Assembly: GCA_035578155.1 (NCBI GenBank)
Contig: JAPWDM010000014.1
Coordinates: 11,201,501-11,265,500, forward strand
DNA length: 64,000 nucleotides
Source of the DNA: Brachynemurus nebulosus
Taxonomy: Eukaryota > Arthropoda > Insecta > Neuroptera > Myrmeleontidae
Direction: 5' to 3'
The translations under genes and the position numbers were made by a program. Below the pieces are notes generated by a model. That model ran no database searches. It was given only the letters and a program-made list of their open reading frames with translations, and had not been told where the DNA came from. Positions 1 to 11,798 of the stretch are shown here, one piece after another. Every line of letters starts with the position of its first letter. Within the stretch, counting starts at the first letter, position 1.

Positions 1-833
1 AAAAATGTACTCTTTCGTTACTCTCGTTGTTACTTTGGTCATCTGAAACCATACACCTATATGGATGATACATTCGTATAACCTACTAATAAAATATCTA
101 TAAAACGGATATAAAAGTATAAAATTTGATTATACACTGGAGATAAGAATAGGAAGGTGGTGTATGAACATGGTGTCAGTTATTGATCCTTTTAATATAA
201 TTAACTGATCCATTTACTACCTACTTACCAATTACATATTGCTTCTGGAAGTACTCACGTATGTAACAGTAGAACTTAAACAGACTGTAAACAAAATTGT
301 TGGGTATACAAAAGTTATGAACGAAAAGTTAAACATTTATTGTCAGTAATATATACAAGTTTTATTCAAGTATTGCTGATGAATGTATCTCACTAATCAA
401 TTCCTCTCATCCTAAGAAAATATTTTACTTATTCTAATGTTGATAATTTTGTTAAAAATACCGAATCAAATAACGCTGCGATCTCAAAACGATTTTTTAA
501 TTTAAAAATACTTCCTATAATTTTTTTTTTTGTAGTAGCTTTACCGTATCCATTTAAGGCTATCTGTATTTACTTACGATACTATGAAATATAGATAAAG
601 TGTGTTCCGTGCGACTCTGAAATAATATCACCAAATGATGTATTATAGTTATGGTTGTTGTTGTCGCTCGCCAAAGATGTTAATTTGCCACGCTTATCAG
701 GAGTGTCCAAACATTAGTACAAGAGAGAAACAGTTTGTACTAACTGTACCCGCGACGTTGTTCGCGCGACGCATTGTTATAAACTCAATGAGAAGTACTT
801 AAGTATAATAATTATACAGAACTTGCATAGAAC
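1..833. other. AT-rich non-coding stretch
   Basis: No open frame of note and no repeat boundary that I can place. The only compositional break is a short GC-richer patch near 749-775 containing GTTCGCGCGACG. Nothing here supports a gene. Confidence 0.5.
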
Positions 834-1305
834 AATAGTTTTTGCGTAATGCATGCACATGCTCAAAATGGTTATTTTTTAATTTTCCTGTGGGAACGAG
901 ACATTCTCCCGGAGTAAAAAGTATCTTAGATGTTCGCACAAGTAATAAGTTATCACCACACCAAATTTCATCACAATCCGTTCAATAGTTTTTGCGTAAT
1001 GTGTTCACATACTTAAAATAGTTTTCCTATTTTCCCGTAGGAATGGAACTTTTTCCCGGAGTAAAAAGTATCTTAAATGTTCACACAGATAATAGGTTAT
1101 CACCGTACTAAATTTCATCAAAACCTGTTCAATAGTTTTTGTGTAATGTGTGCACACGCTCATAATGGTTTTTCTATTTTCCCGTGGGAATGAGACATTT
1201 TCCTGGAATAAAAAGTATCTTAGATGTTCACCCAGGTAATAAATTATCATCACACTAAATTTCATTAAAATCTGTCTAATAGTTTTTGCGTGATGCCTGA
1301 ACAGA
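834..1305 (-). repeat. Three-unit tandem array (about 148 bp units) related to the 57.6 kb Helitron
   Basis: The phrase AATAGTTTTTGYGT recurs at 834, 984, 1131 and 1278, giving periods of 150, 147 and 147 bp. Read on the minus strand, each unit has the same order of blocks: a primer-like ACTAYTGRACGGATTTTRAT stretch, AAATTTGGTGTGRTGATAA, ATCTAAGATACTTTTT, then GGGAAAATGTCTC. The same blocks occur once, in the same order, inside the Helitron-like element at 57555-58010, and the CTGTCTGTCTGTTCA lead-in is also shared. The array is therefore an internal expansion of part of that family. A minus-strand open frame across it (1005-1316) is a by-product of a period divisible by three and is itself a repeat; I do not call it a gene. 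Confidence 0.8.
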
Positions 1306-2812
1306 CAGACAGACAAAACAAAAATTTTAAAAATCGCTGTTTTGATATCTACATCGATAACTATTTACAGTACCAGAACAATTTTCAAAAAATATTCCAT
1401 GTACAGAAATGGTCTCGTAACAGTTTTATTATAATATGTATAGAATATAGATAACATACACATAATTAAATGAAAATCCTCCAGTTGAAATTTTAAAATA
1501 CATTTTTGACTCGTTGTAAGCAACATCAAAATTGAAATAGAATCATATGCTATACTCATTTTACGCGTTACTTACAACGAATCAAAAGTGTATTTTTAAT
1601 GAAATATTTTTACATGATGCAAGTTGTTATGATTGATATTGAAATGAGACCGATTCAAAAGCAATAACAGTATTTATAGGTTTTCGAATGACGTTCAAAT
1701 ATTATATTTTCATAGAATTGCAGTCAAAGAAATATTTTTTTGAAACAAAAATATTTTTTTATTTTTTTTATTCAGAGAGAAAAAAATAAAAGTAAGTAAA
1801 AAGCTTTTGATGTGATATACTCAACTCGGATAGTTTTGTTTTTTAAGACACAAAAACTGTTTTCAGAGAAGTAAACAGCTTTTAAGCAACTTGGAGCAGA
1901 TATAGCATCGTAATCTTTTGGTGACGTTTTAAAGCAACATCGTATTAAAAATACAATTTTCTTTTAAAAATATTTTTGCAAAGCCAAGAAAGGGAAATAT
2001 TCTGAATTTTGTGAATCTTCTTTATCTTAGGAATACTTGAAGACTTGCTCGTGCTTCACTACAAGTCGTTTGCTTGTGTGAATACCTGATTTCTATCCAC
2101 CACGTTATTTCGTACAAGATAATTACCTAATATTTTCCTATATGCGCCACTTTTACTTACATCTTGTATCTATACTTACCTATAATACCCGTTGGTGTAT
2201 TTTAACTGATGATAGTCTTTAAAATAATTGAATTTTAACGTTTCAACAAAAGTGTTTGAACATATGTGTTATGGATGCTTCCATTAGTGTCCCATTCTCG
2301 GCATACGTTTTTACGTATTATAACAACACATTACGAGGTGTTGTGTTATCGACAATTTGAAACTGAAAATGTGTTTTATGGGTGGACAAAAAACTGTTTT
2401 ATTTAACACCTGATGCCCTCTAGAGCCAACAGTGAACAGTACCTTAAGTCCCATGTAGATAAAAACGCAAGTGTATATGTGTTTTATTTTAGAGAAAATA
2501 ACGTGGCCTCAGTCTTGCGTAAACTAAAAAGCTACGAGAATTGTATATAAAAGCCTACTTTGGCCTTTAAGGCACTTAAGACGAAGTGACCCAATTCCTC
2601 AAGTCGAAATACCTATATTTCAATCCGTAGACGATACCTAAATGTTAATTATCATCGATTTTTTGAGACAAAAAATTCCCTCTTATTCATTGTGTCTGTG
2701 ACAATTTAACAGGTTAATGGTTATGGTCACTGTATGGCGTCAAAGAAAAGCTGAGTAACTTCGGTACAACGCTGTACAGCATCAAAAATTCCATATATAT
2801 AGTGTATTAGTC
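1306..2812. other. AT-rich non-coding stretch
   Basis: Poly-A/T runs and A+T-rich unique-looking sequence. Around 2544 there is a TATATAAAAG string, but without an initiator or reading frame downstream. No gene or bounded repeat recognised. Confidence 0.4.
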
Positions 2813-3580
2813 ACAAAACAGTGTACCAGTTGGGCTTTTCATACTAGATAATAGGTTATGGCCGTTAACGAGTCAAATTTCTATCAGTTAATAAATTTAT
2901 GATATTATAGTATAAAATTTATGATATCTACTTAATAAATTTCTAACACTGACTGACTGACTGACTGACTGACAGACAACGCACAGCCTAAACCGTTGAG
3001 TTTAGAAGAATGAAATTTTACACAGGAGTTCCCTATGTACCGTAGGTGAGCACTAAGAAAAGATTTTTGAAAATTCGTCTCCTATTTGGGTTAAATACGG
3101 GATGAAAATTTGTATGGAAATTCGTCATTTTTGAAGTTAGAGATATATAAAAATATGTTACTATGGCTATTCAAATAAATAATGTTTTATACACTGACTG
3201 ACAGAAAACGCGCAGCCTAAGCTGTTGGGTTTAGAAGGACGAAATTTAACACAGAAGATATGAAGATTGGTGTTTAGGCTTCTATTTATAAATAAATGTC
3301 AGTTGTGAAAACATTTCTGGAAATTCATTCCCTAAGGAGTTAAAACAGAGAATGAAAGTTCGTCATTTTTGAAATTAGAAACGTGGAAATTGGTATTTAG
3401 GCTTTTGAAAAACATTGAAAGTAAGCAGTGAGTACCTAATAACAAGATGTTGCCGATGGGAAATCCCATCGGGTATTCGGCTAGTTATAGTATAAAATCT
3501 CATATTTATGGGTCAACACCTTAACGGTCATAACCTAACAACCTATAATGGCAAGCCGACCAGCTGAACACTACTTTGAC
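2813..3580. mobile_element. Degenerate foldback element, split by a Helitron
   Basis: The left arm (about 2813-2868) contains CAGTGTACCAGTTGGGC and AGGTTATGGCCGTTAA. The right arm (about 3516-3580), read in reverse complement, contains AGTGTTCAGCTGGTCGGC and AGGTTATGACCGTTAA in the same order. The arms pair over about 55 bp with scattered mismatches and small gaps, as expected for an old terminal-inverted-repeat element. Its middle is occupied by the Helitron-like insertion at 2927-3484. Outer ends and target duplication are not clear, so I do not assign a superfamily. Confidence 0.5.
2927..3484 (+). mobile_element. Non-autonomous Helitron, family A, complete (558 bp)
   Basis: It starts with TC (TCTACTTAATAAAT) directly after an A. 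It ends with CTAG directly before a T. Just upstream of the end is the hairpin GATGGG-AAAT-CCCATC (3455-3470), about 10 bases from the CTAG. TC start, hairpin plus CTRR end and insertion between A and T are the structural hallmarks of Helitrons. There is no coding capacity for a Rep/helicase, so it must be mobilised in trans. The interior begins with a GACTGACTGACTGAC run and has a second, internal ACTGACTGACAG block near 3195. The same 5' end recurs at 57302 and a related interior at about 40056. Confidence 0.8.
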
Positions 3581-3622
3581 AGCTGATATACTTTATATGG
3601 AATTATTGACGTCCTACGACGG

Positions 3623-3818
3623 TTCTTACTAGTAAAAATTACAAGTCTTTTCAGTTACATACTTTTTCACAGGAAGGTTTTTATTACTCTATCTGAGATA
3701 TTCGAAAATCTAACATGTATCCGTTTTGCAATAACCGATTCAATTAGAAACGACAATTGAAAAATGAATTTGTTTACTTAAGCTTTGCCGTTTAGGTGAA
3801 CAAATTCGACAAAGCCGT
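3623..3818 (+). repeat. 200-bp interspersed repeat, copy 1
   Basis: About 196 bp that match 7072-7271 in the same orientation with few differences, from TTCTTACTAGTAAAAATT to CGACAAAGCCGT. Both copies carry GATATTCGAAAATCTAACAT and CTTAAGCTTTGCCGTTTA. Divergence outside the copies is immediate, so the repeat has sharp ends. No coding content and no recognised superfamily. Confidence 0.75.
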
Positions 3819-4894
3819 CACAACAACAATTCTGACCGTCAAGATATTAAATAAACATCTGAATGTTTTGAGATACTTTTATTACGTCTCTTATTTTCAG
3901 AGCCACAATTATTCTTGTATACATAACAGCTTATGTTTTACTGTTTTATCTAACAGCGCTTATTATCACCTAATACAAGAGTATTATCTGATTGTAAAAT
4001 CTTATTACCAACTTGATCGACACTAAAACAAACAGTAGGCTTGGTGATAATTGATCTACTTACATAAAGTAATTAAATTACTGTCACTACTGCTTAGTAT
4101 CGGACACAGATATGATCGACTGGTAATGTCAATACGATTTTATACAAACCAAATATCGGTAACTAGGTCAGATAATTTAATAATTCGATCAAACAATCTA
4201 AAGAAATTCTAAATTGGTATGTCCTTTAACATTTTGGATTACCGACTCTTATTTGTACAATGTCCAATTAGCACTGTTTCTTTTAAATTATATCGATATA
4301 AATTGTCATTATATAAAACAGGATCACCCGAACATAACGATTAACCCCGTTCTAGTAACAAATAATATTGATTATCGGGTGAAATCAATAGCAAGCAGAT
4401 GGTTACATTACTACTAATATAAACTAATGCCCTTTTTGTTATCCGCATTTCTTTGTTTCGACTTGAAAGTGCCTATCTATTTTGTAGTAGTAATTGATAT
4501 GGGTAGGTTTTATAAATGTAGATATTAATCTAGCACGATGCGCGGCATTAGTGTGGTGGATTGAACTAGCTATCGCCTATTAACTTTGATGATATTTGTT
4601 TCCTTCAAATAGTGACAAGAATTATTTTTGTAAGAGGACAAATAAGTAACTATTAGAATAAAAAAAAATAAAAAACATTATGGATTTTAAATATTATAAA
4701 ATAAAAAAAAAGAGCCGTAAGCAATGTAGAGCTCTATTCCTAGTCAAATTTTTTCTCCTAATTTTCGAAATTTTTAAGATACTTTAAGTGAAATCGAAAT
4801 TTATTCTTCCAAATTTCCAAAAGTCTAACTTAATACATATAATAACTTAATCCATATATACAAAATATCAATCTTTTACGTTTATTTCGGGAAA
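3819..4894. other. AT-rich non-coding stretch
   Basis: Two small plus-strand open frames (3796-4026 and 4214-4417) are rich in Tyr, Asn, Ile and Leu, as random AT-rich sequence would give, and show no recognisable motif. I treat the stretch as non-coding. Confidence 0.4.
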
Positions 4895-5345
4895 AGAACA
4901 AGAAATTTTGGCGTCGTAGTAGTACGGATGCGGGTTTAAAATTTGGTACCCCCAGAAAAGGACAACCTGGATACTAACTCAATTCTTATAAAAAAATTTC
5001 AACCTCGTAAGTTTATGTGAGGCCTGTAAGCGTCTGAAACCAACCAAACAACACGAAATTGCATTAATTTTTGGCGTAAAAATGATGGGGATGAGGGTTA
5101 AAAATCGAAAAGACACACCCCGGACACTAATTCAATTTATATACAAAATTGTAGACCTCTAGGTGTAAGCGTACTTGACCATCAAAAAACATAATAGAAA
5201 GTTTGGATTAAAATGGTCGAGGTAGAGGTTAAAAGTTGAAATCGCCAAAAGGCACACGCTAAATATTAATCAATATGCAAAATTTCATCCTCCCAGGTTT
5301 ATTCTGGGATGATTGTGAGTGTATTAGATCCCCAAAAACATCAAA
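4895..5345. repeat. Diverged three-unit tandem array (about 147 bp units)
   Basis: Three successive blocks share an order of landmarks: a TTTTGGCGTMGTA-like start (about 4905, 5065 and a decayed form near 5195), a GATGMGGGTTWAAAA block, an ACACnCCnnACACTAA-type block, ATGCAAAATTTCA-type text, and a final CCAAAAAACAT. Identity between units is modest, so the array is old. It is followed by a C-run at about 5361-5373. Function unknown. Confidence 0.5.
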
Positions 5346-6620
5346 AAATCAACTTTTCCCTCCCCCCCCCCCCAAATCGGTTTATCTGAATTTTGGGTAT
5401 GTTGTAAACAATTAATCTAGACATTATATCCAACCGACTTGGAAAATTTTTATCGTTTCAGTTCCCCCCATAACCCCTTTGAAAATCGGAACGGTTTCCA
5501 ATTTTATTCAAAAAGTATCCCCACTTGTATACGGGTATTATTATACCTATAAACTAACAATAAGACAAAATTAAACTTAACCTAGATTTAAAATACTCAG
5601 TAAATTTTCAATTTTCTGGTTACTATTAGTATTATCCAACAATATAATTAAGTAGATCTAAAGGTGCAAAAATGTTTTTTTCAACATTTCCGGGATTAAA
5701 TAGAGTGCCTTTAGTACTCAACTTAAGCGATTATCAGGCGAATCGTGCTCAATCAATGTGTGAGATATAATTTATTTATATCAAGGAAAAATAATAACTG
5801 CTTCAGAAGCAGAAAAATGGAAAAAAAAAACTACACTGCTGCATAGTGAAATAAAAAAAAAATTTCCAATATTATATAAGAGAGTAAATGCTCAGTGTTG
5901 TGTAAATTCAATTTATTGCAATCTTTTTTCGAAGGGACGAATGCGGGAGAGTCGACAACCGACGCAAGCAAAGTGTACAATTATACTGTAGAGTGAGATA
6001 GAAAGAAATGATAGATAAGGATAGAGGCAGAACAATAGAACACAATAAGGAATGTTATGAGGTAAATTTATAACATTTTTACCGGCTGACTATGTCTGTT
6101 GGTATGTATCTATTTATCTTCGAGTTCGTTTTTCCATCCGATCAAACTTTCGGGTGACCAATTCATCTAAAAGTGAATATTTGCACAGTTTACCCACATT
6201 TCACCTACCGTCGCAGTATACCTATGTGTAGCAGCATATGTAGGTAATTTATTAAATACCCGCATATTTTTATGTCCAACACATTAAATTGGACATGATT
6301 TTCCAGTATTTGCCAATTTTGTCCAGAATATACCAAAATTAGTTGAGAGTATTGAGAAAAAATTTCACAAAGCTTCTTTGGCCATAAATATTAATGAACC
6401 TCAAGTAATCCAACAGCCGCGGTTCCACAAGAACTTGGCATTTGTTCAAAATTACCATATGGCTTCCATGTAGACCTTTATCCTATCTCCTAATGTACGA
6501 AATTATGGAATGTAAAAGCAGCAAAATGTAATAAATTGTTATTTTGTTGTACGATATTTGCCCCAAGGCCCACCGGGGTCCACTTTTGGTTGGACCGACC
6601 TTGTCAACAGCTTATACACT
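5346..6620. other. AT-rich non-coding stretch with homopolymers
   Basis: Contains the C-run just after the tandem array and several A-runs (5821-5830, 5852-5861). No gene. A short inverted pair, TGTCCAA and TTGGACA, lies near 6273-6295. Nothing else recognised. Confidence 0.4.
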
Positions 6621-6805
6621 CAGGGCCGGCGAAGGAAATGACGGGCCCCCGGGCGCAACTTTCAAACATTTTTCCCAAAAATACAATCGAAAAGCAAAAA
6701 CGTCGTCTCACTTTCTCCACACCCCTAATTGAGGCTACGGGCACCCTTTTTAGATCCGGAACCCCGAGCAATTGCTTTACCTGCCCTACCCTCTCACCGG
6801 CCCTG
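6621..6805. mobile_element. hAT-like MITE, CAGGGCCGGC family (185 bp)
   Basis: It begins CAGGGCCGGCGAAGG and ends CTCACCGGCCCTG, giving inverted ends of about 13 bp with two mismatches. The flanks TATACACT and TATAACTA resemble a decayed 8-bp target duplication. The interior is GC-richer than the surroundings and includes ATGACGGGCCC and GAGCAATTGCT, both also present in the copy at 34468. CAGGG ends with 8-bp duplications are typical of hAT elements; the superfamily is inferred. Overlapping short open frames here are spurious. Confidence 0.65.
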
Positions 6806-7071
6806 TATAACTACTAATAAAAAATATTTCTCTGGTTTCTTACAAAATTTTTTAATTAATACCTATAAATATAATCTTGAAACTTTAGAGGGGATTTTAA
6901 AGGTTCTGCATCGGCGGGCGAAGACAAAATTTCAAAATTGAATCAGTTATTTCAGAAAGAACACATGTGTGTTTTTTTTTATTTAATTATTTCAGCCATT
7001 ATTTCAGCCAATGTTAGAAGCTTAGTAACTTAGAAGCTAAAACTAAAGCCAAAATATTAGAGGTATACAAA

Positions 7072-7271
7072 TTCTTACTAGTAAAAATTACAAGTCTTTT
7101 TAGCTATATACTTTTTCACAGGGAAAGTTTTTATTACTCTATCTGAGATATTCGAAAATCTAACATGTATCCGTTTTGCAATAACCGATTCAATTATTAG
7201 AAACGACAATTGAAAAATGAATTTGTTTACTTAAGCTTTGCCGTTTAAGTACACAAATTCGACAAAGCCGT
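7072..7271 (+). repeat. 200-bp interspersed repeat, copy 2
   Basis: Second copy of the repeat at 3623-3818, same strand, about 3.45 kb away, with a few substitutions and a three-base insertion (ATTATTAG versus ATTAG). The two copies could look like short LTRs, but the interval has no primer-binding site, polypurine tract or gag-pol coding, so I call dispersed copies. Confidence 0.75.
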
Positions 7272-7660
7272 GATGTTCAGTCCGTCGCGTCGATTACATA
7301 GAGTGAATTTTAACCAACCTCCTATTCTAGTTTACGAATTAGAAATAGGAGTAGAGTTTAACAGAAAAATCACATTTGGAAAATACATAAGTCACATTTT
7401 CTATACGAATTTGACCATTTTCACATTTTTTAACCATAAAAATTTGACACTCAAGTTACAGAAATTTCACCAAGATCTATCTAATTTATATTATTTTGTA
7501 GCAATTTAAAAAAGAAAAAATTAAACTCATTAAAAATGTAATGTTTTTAAAAGCTCCAAAAACCATGATTTATAAATATGAAATTTGAAGCTGCTTATGC
7601 GTTTTCAATATCACTCTTTGACAAAATTAGAATTTTAAAGATTGCAGAAAAATCACATGT
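7272..7660. repeat. Diverged repeat, related to 24820-25240
   Basis: Shared landmarks in the same order with the 24.8 kb locus: CCTCCTATTCTAGTT versus TCTCCTACTCTAGTT, AAAATCACATTTGGAAA versus AAAATCACATTCGGAAA, a TTTAAAAGCTCCAAAAACCA block, TGAAATTTGAAGCTG and a TTTTCAATATCACTCTTTG-like end. The family has no clear ends here. The plus-strand frame at 7270-7509 lies in it and is not supported as a gene. Confidence 0.5.
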
Positions 7661-10320
7661 TAAAATAGATGACTGATTGTGAATCAGTTATTGAATTATA
7701 ACATAAAAGTATCTTACATGAAAATAAAGTCTAAATACTACTGATATACATAAAATCATAGGTACATATAATAACGAGATGTGTTGCATATAAAGTTTGA
7801 TATTTCCTACGGAAAAATCATTATGAAGAATTTTGACAGATTTGTGGTTATGTAGTTTCTGAACTCTAACCCATGTTTGATTTTAACATAAGTAATTTTC
7901 ATTTTGAAGACACTACTTGAAAACGAAGATACTACCGAATTTAAACAAAACATTCTTTCATTTAATACGGCTCTGCATACACAATAATCAACAATACATT
8001 TGTACAAACAGATGAATCCAGATCCCTCCGTGAGCGATATCGTAGTATCCTTCGTACATATCGACATACAAAACAAATGATAATGACATAACAATGATCC
8101 TGTAATGGACAGTTTCGAATACGTCCATTCTGTTAGCCGATCATATCTATCAAATTGATCAGATAGATTTCTGCATGGAACTCTCCTCAATGGTTCCAGA
8201 GAGCTATATAAGACTCCATCTAACTGAATTTTATACAAATAGTGTATTTTATACTGAACATATTAAGTGATTTTTGTTACATTTAATCAAGCATAAATTA
8301 ACTTGACCACCCCATGTACAAAGGACATGTTGTCAAATGACCATTGAATGACAGATTTCTGTTAAAAATGGAAATTTGATGTCAAATGCACAGTGTCGAA
8401 TGAAAAATATATTATGTTTTTATGAAATTTTGACAAATGATGTTAAACAGTGTAGATATAGTGCATAAGAGTAGTAATTGTGTTTCTGAAAAGAAGAACT
8501 AATAGTCTTTGGTCAACCAACAAAATATATTGGTTATGTTGGTGAGCATAAACTAATAAATTGTACATTACCTAATTCCAGAGTCAAATTTAAACGTGGG
8601 GCTAAGTGTCTGGGGCCAAGACGACAAAATTCAAATTACGATGTCCACAAAAAGTTATCCTTATTTTCTTTATCTCATGATTTGTTTTTCCAAGTAATAG
8701 CTCGGAAAATGGTTGGCGGATAAATTTAAATTTTGCTACATTCTGATGACTCAAAGTGGTACAAACTTCAGTGAATTCGAATTTTATTTCCAATTATTAG
8801 CGGTTTTCTATCAGTGGCACTAATTTTAAAATTTTAAGTAGACCAAGATATTTTTCCCAGTTAATACATTGAATTTCTGCTTATGTGTCTTCAGGTTTAA
8901 TCTTAAAGTATTCTGAAAAAATTTCGAAAATCGTCGTAAGAAAATATAACCCTCACTCATTAGAGGACATACTATGTTTCATTCAAAATTTTTAAGTTGA
9001 TATCACATGATAGAAAATCATTGAACAGAGATAAAATTTGAGTATGAAAACTAGGCCCTTCTTTGCATCTTAAGAATCCAAGAAGTTTATCCATTTAAAC
9101 CATTTTGGCCCTCAAAACATTGTGTGACACACTGACACCCCATATTTTTTATTTTCTTTGTTATTCTAATTTAATTTTTAAAAAAAATCGCCCCTGCTTA
9201 ATTCTTTGGTAGATATTATTACATAAAATGTCTACAAAAATTGCACGGTTAGTAAAAATTAAAAAAATAACACTAATTTATTGAAAACTGAATGAGCTTC
9301 AATTGATCTCAAAACACTTTTTAGTCGTTAAATAGTTCCTTTAAACGATCCTGACTGACAAAAAGAAAGATCATTTATGGTTTTCTAAAGTGTTTGTCAC
9401 CGTCGGTAAACTACAAATTTTTATCCTCAAATTTTACCCACAAGCTTGTCTCTAAAATATTTATATAGGCATCTAGAATATTGCTAATAATATGAATGTA
9501 TAATATTTTATTATGCTTAATCTCTGTGTTTTTGGCCAACTTAACAACAATGTAATAGCTTTTAAAGAATTATTCGCTCGAATTATCAACAAAAACAAAT
9601 AATTTGATTAAATTTATTATCTTTATTTTTCCTGTTAACTGCTTATTTGATCAAACAAAGAAACAATATTTTGAAAAACAAATTTCACATTCATCTAATT
9701 TACATATATTTTTTACCCAAAAATTTTCCTCTCTTTTTTTATTAGAGTAAACGACCACGGACCAAAGCAATAACTAAAATTACACACATACGAGAATATC
9801 CATAAATTATCTACTGGTGGAAAGGAAAAAAAATGAAAATTTCTTCCTGTTCGCAGAACAGGATTCATGACATTCAAGAAAAAAATGATAAATTGACCGG
9901 GACCCATGCAAAACATCCATTGTCCATTCTGTCCATACTTGAGTGTTCCTGTTTTTTTGCTCTACATACGGTTTTTTGAGTGGTGGGGGTAAGAATGACT
10001 GGTAAATGGACGATTCTTTTTTTTTGCTTATTTACGATTCAATTTGTATTTTCTTTCTTGAAAAATCTTTTGACTTTTAAGTAAAAAGCTACTCTAACTC
10101 TTGTGACGAACGGCACAACCGTATAGTCTGTCTGTTTTTTCTCTCCTCCGCCCTCGTGTTCTTTTGTGAATTTTTATTGTTACATAAAGAAGAAAAAACG
10201 TTTTTCTTTTGTCTGTGTAATAAATATATGCATAAATTTCAATTTTATTCATCATAAACAATGAATTTGGTTTGACGTTGTTAAAAATAACAAAAATAAT
10301 AATAATAAATTTTTAAAAAA
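7661..10320. other. Unassigned stretch with one 143-codon open frame
   Basis: The longest unexplained open frame in the window is on the minus strand at 7807-8238 (143 codons). It has scattered Cys residues but no motif, signal peptide or domain that I recognise, no good start context and no homologous second copy here, so I do not annotate it as a gene. The rest is AT-rich unique-looking sequence. From about 9840 to 10170 composition is slightly more balanced, without coding signal. Confidence 0.35.
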
Positions 10321-10518
10321 CCCTGTCGCAGCATCCTGCATAACATAGCGAATTTCCGTTTATAATCATTAGTTTTTCTTGAAAACCAGTTTACATAGAA
10401 TAAAAGTTCAAAAACCTTTTTATGTGATTTTTAGTCTCTTTCCAATGGTGTAAAATACTTTTGACAAAAAACTAATTTTTTTCACGAAAAATGCCCAAAA
10501 TACCATGTTCCGGGCATC
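10321..10518 (-). repeat. (TA)n-core family fragment, copy 1
   Basis: Starts CCCTGTCGCAGCATCCTG, then CATAACATAGCGAATTTCC, and runs through ACTAATTTTTTTCACGAAAA to CATGTTCCGGGCATC. Read in reverse it matches the right-hand module of the elements at 18960-19215, 45865-46197 and 55880-56195. This copy is truncated before the (TA)n core. The CCCTGTCGCA end also begins the copies at 38070 and 45585, so it is probably a true terminus of the element. Confidence 0.7.
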
Positions 10519-11798
10519 AAAAATTCGCTAAAATATAAAATTTATTCTTCAATAAAAACATTTACGTTATTTTAATGTTTTTTTTTGTTAATACAAACCA
10601 AACAACTTTAAAGATTTTATAATCAGCAGAATGATCTAAGTGATTTTTTTTAAGTAAAATATTTAACTCAAAATGTTTGAAACTAAAAAGTGTTCAAATA
10701 CTACGGTGTCCAGATAGTTAACTGTATAATTTAATTGACTGATTCATATATTTTCTAACTTCTTGGGTAGAGAATTTTATTTTCTCAAGGAACTTTAAAC
10801 ACGAATACTTATCTCCAATAATGGTTTCATCACGTTTTATCCACTTAGGCCCTAATGGTTCTAACCCCTTCATATACATATGTACATAACTAAAGACATG
10901 AGTGGATGAAGATGTTATGTAACACTTTTTTCAAAATATCATTTTTTGCAAAATTTTGAAATATTTTATACTAAAGTATCATATATTACAATTTGGTTTC
11001 ATTACGCCTAATAGTTTTGTAGAAATTTAATAATAAACATATGCTATTTTATGGGAAGTATTATCAGGAATATTCAAATCATAAAGAAAATATTAAATAT
11101 ATTTTACTGCACTTTTACTGTAACGTGCTTGGGTATGGTCACAAAGAATCGCATCTAATACTGTCCTATAATACACAGTTTCTTTACCTATTTACCTATT
11201 TAATTATCTAATTAGATTCTCCTTAAATTTTTCGTCTTCTGACGTCAATCTAGACTTATTACGAATGCGATATAAGCCAAATGTGTAGAATAATTTTCAT
11301 ATCTCCCGTATTTTATCCCCAATCCATGTACCAAATACTTTTCGAAGCAAAAAAAAAAAATATATTCGAAGGCTCTTTTGCCTGCTCTGGCTATGTAGTT
11401 GATGAATGCGTGTGTATATCCATCCGTATACATACACAATGTATTCTAATGGTCAGTTTGTGGTTCAATACACAAATATTATTGTTACAAGCAGTGGGTA
11501 CAGGGGGAAATAAAAAAAAATGAAAATTATATGTTTCTTTTTCTCCTCCCGGTCAGAGAAAATTGCGTATGACATGAATAAATCCGACCCACAGTACATA
11601 GCCGGCACGTAGTTTATTTTTGATTATTCATTCGTTTTTCCTGGAAAATTTACGTAATTCCTTTTCTTTTTTGTTACACTAAATCATTACCTACCATTTT
11701 TTTCGTTCTTTTAAAGAATTACCTAATGGAATTTCTTTTAACCCTTTGCACTCTATAACACTTCTTTACTTATACACATTTCAAAATTATATTTTTTT
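10519..11798. other. AT-rich non-coding stretch
   Basis: No repeat boundaries or genes recognised. Short open frames on both strands near 11245-11523 overlap each other and lack motifs. Confidence 0.4.

Noticed and set aside
1005..1316. 103-codon minus frame with internal repeats
   Set aside because: Product of a tandem array with a period divisible by three; the sequence belongs to a Helitron family.
2540..2600. TATATAAAAG as a promoter
   Set aside because: No initiator, frame or transcript signal downstream; such strings are common in AT-rich DNA.
6536..6941. Three overlapping plus frames of 62-93 codons
   Set aside because: They read across a GC-richer hAT-like MITE in different frames.
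3623..7271. LTR retrotransposon bounded by the two 200-bp repeats
   Set aside because: No primer-binding site, polypurine tract, TG...CA ends or gag-pol remnants between them.
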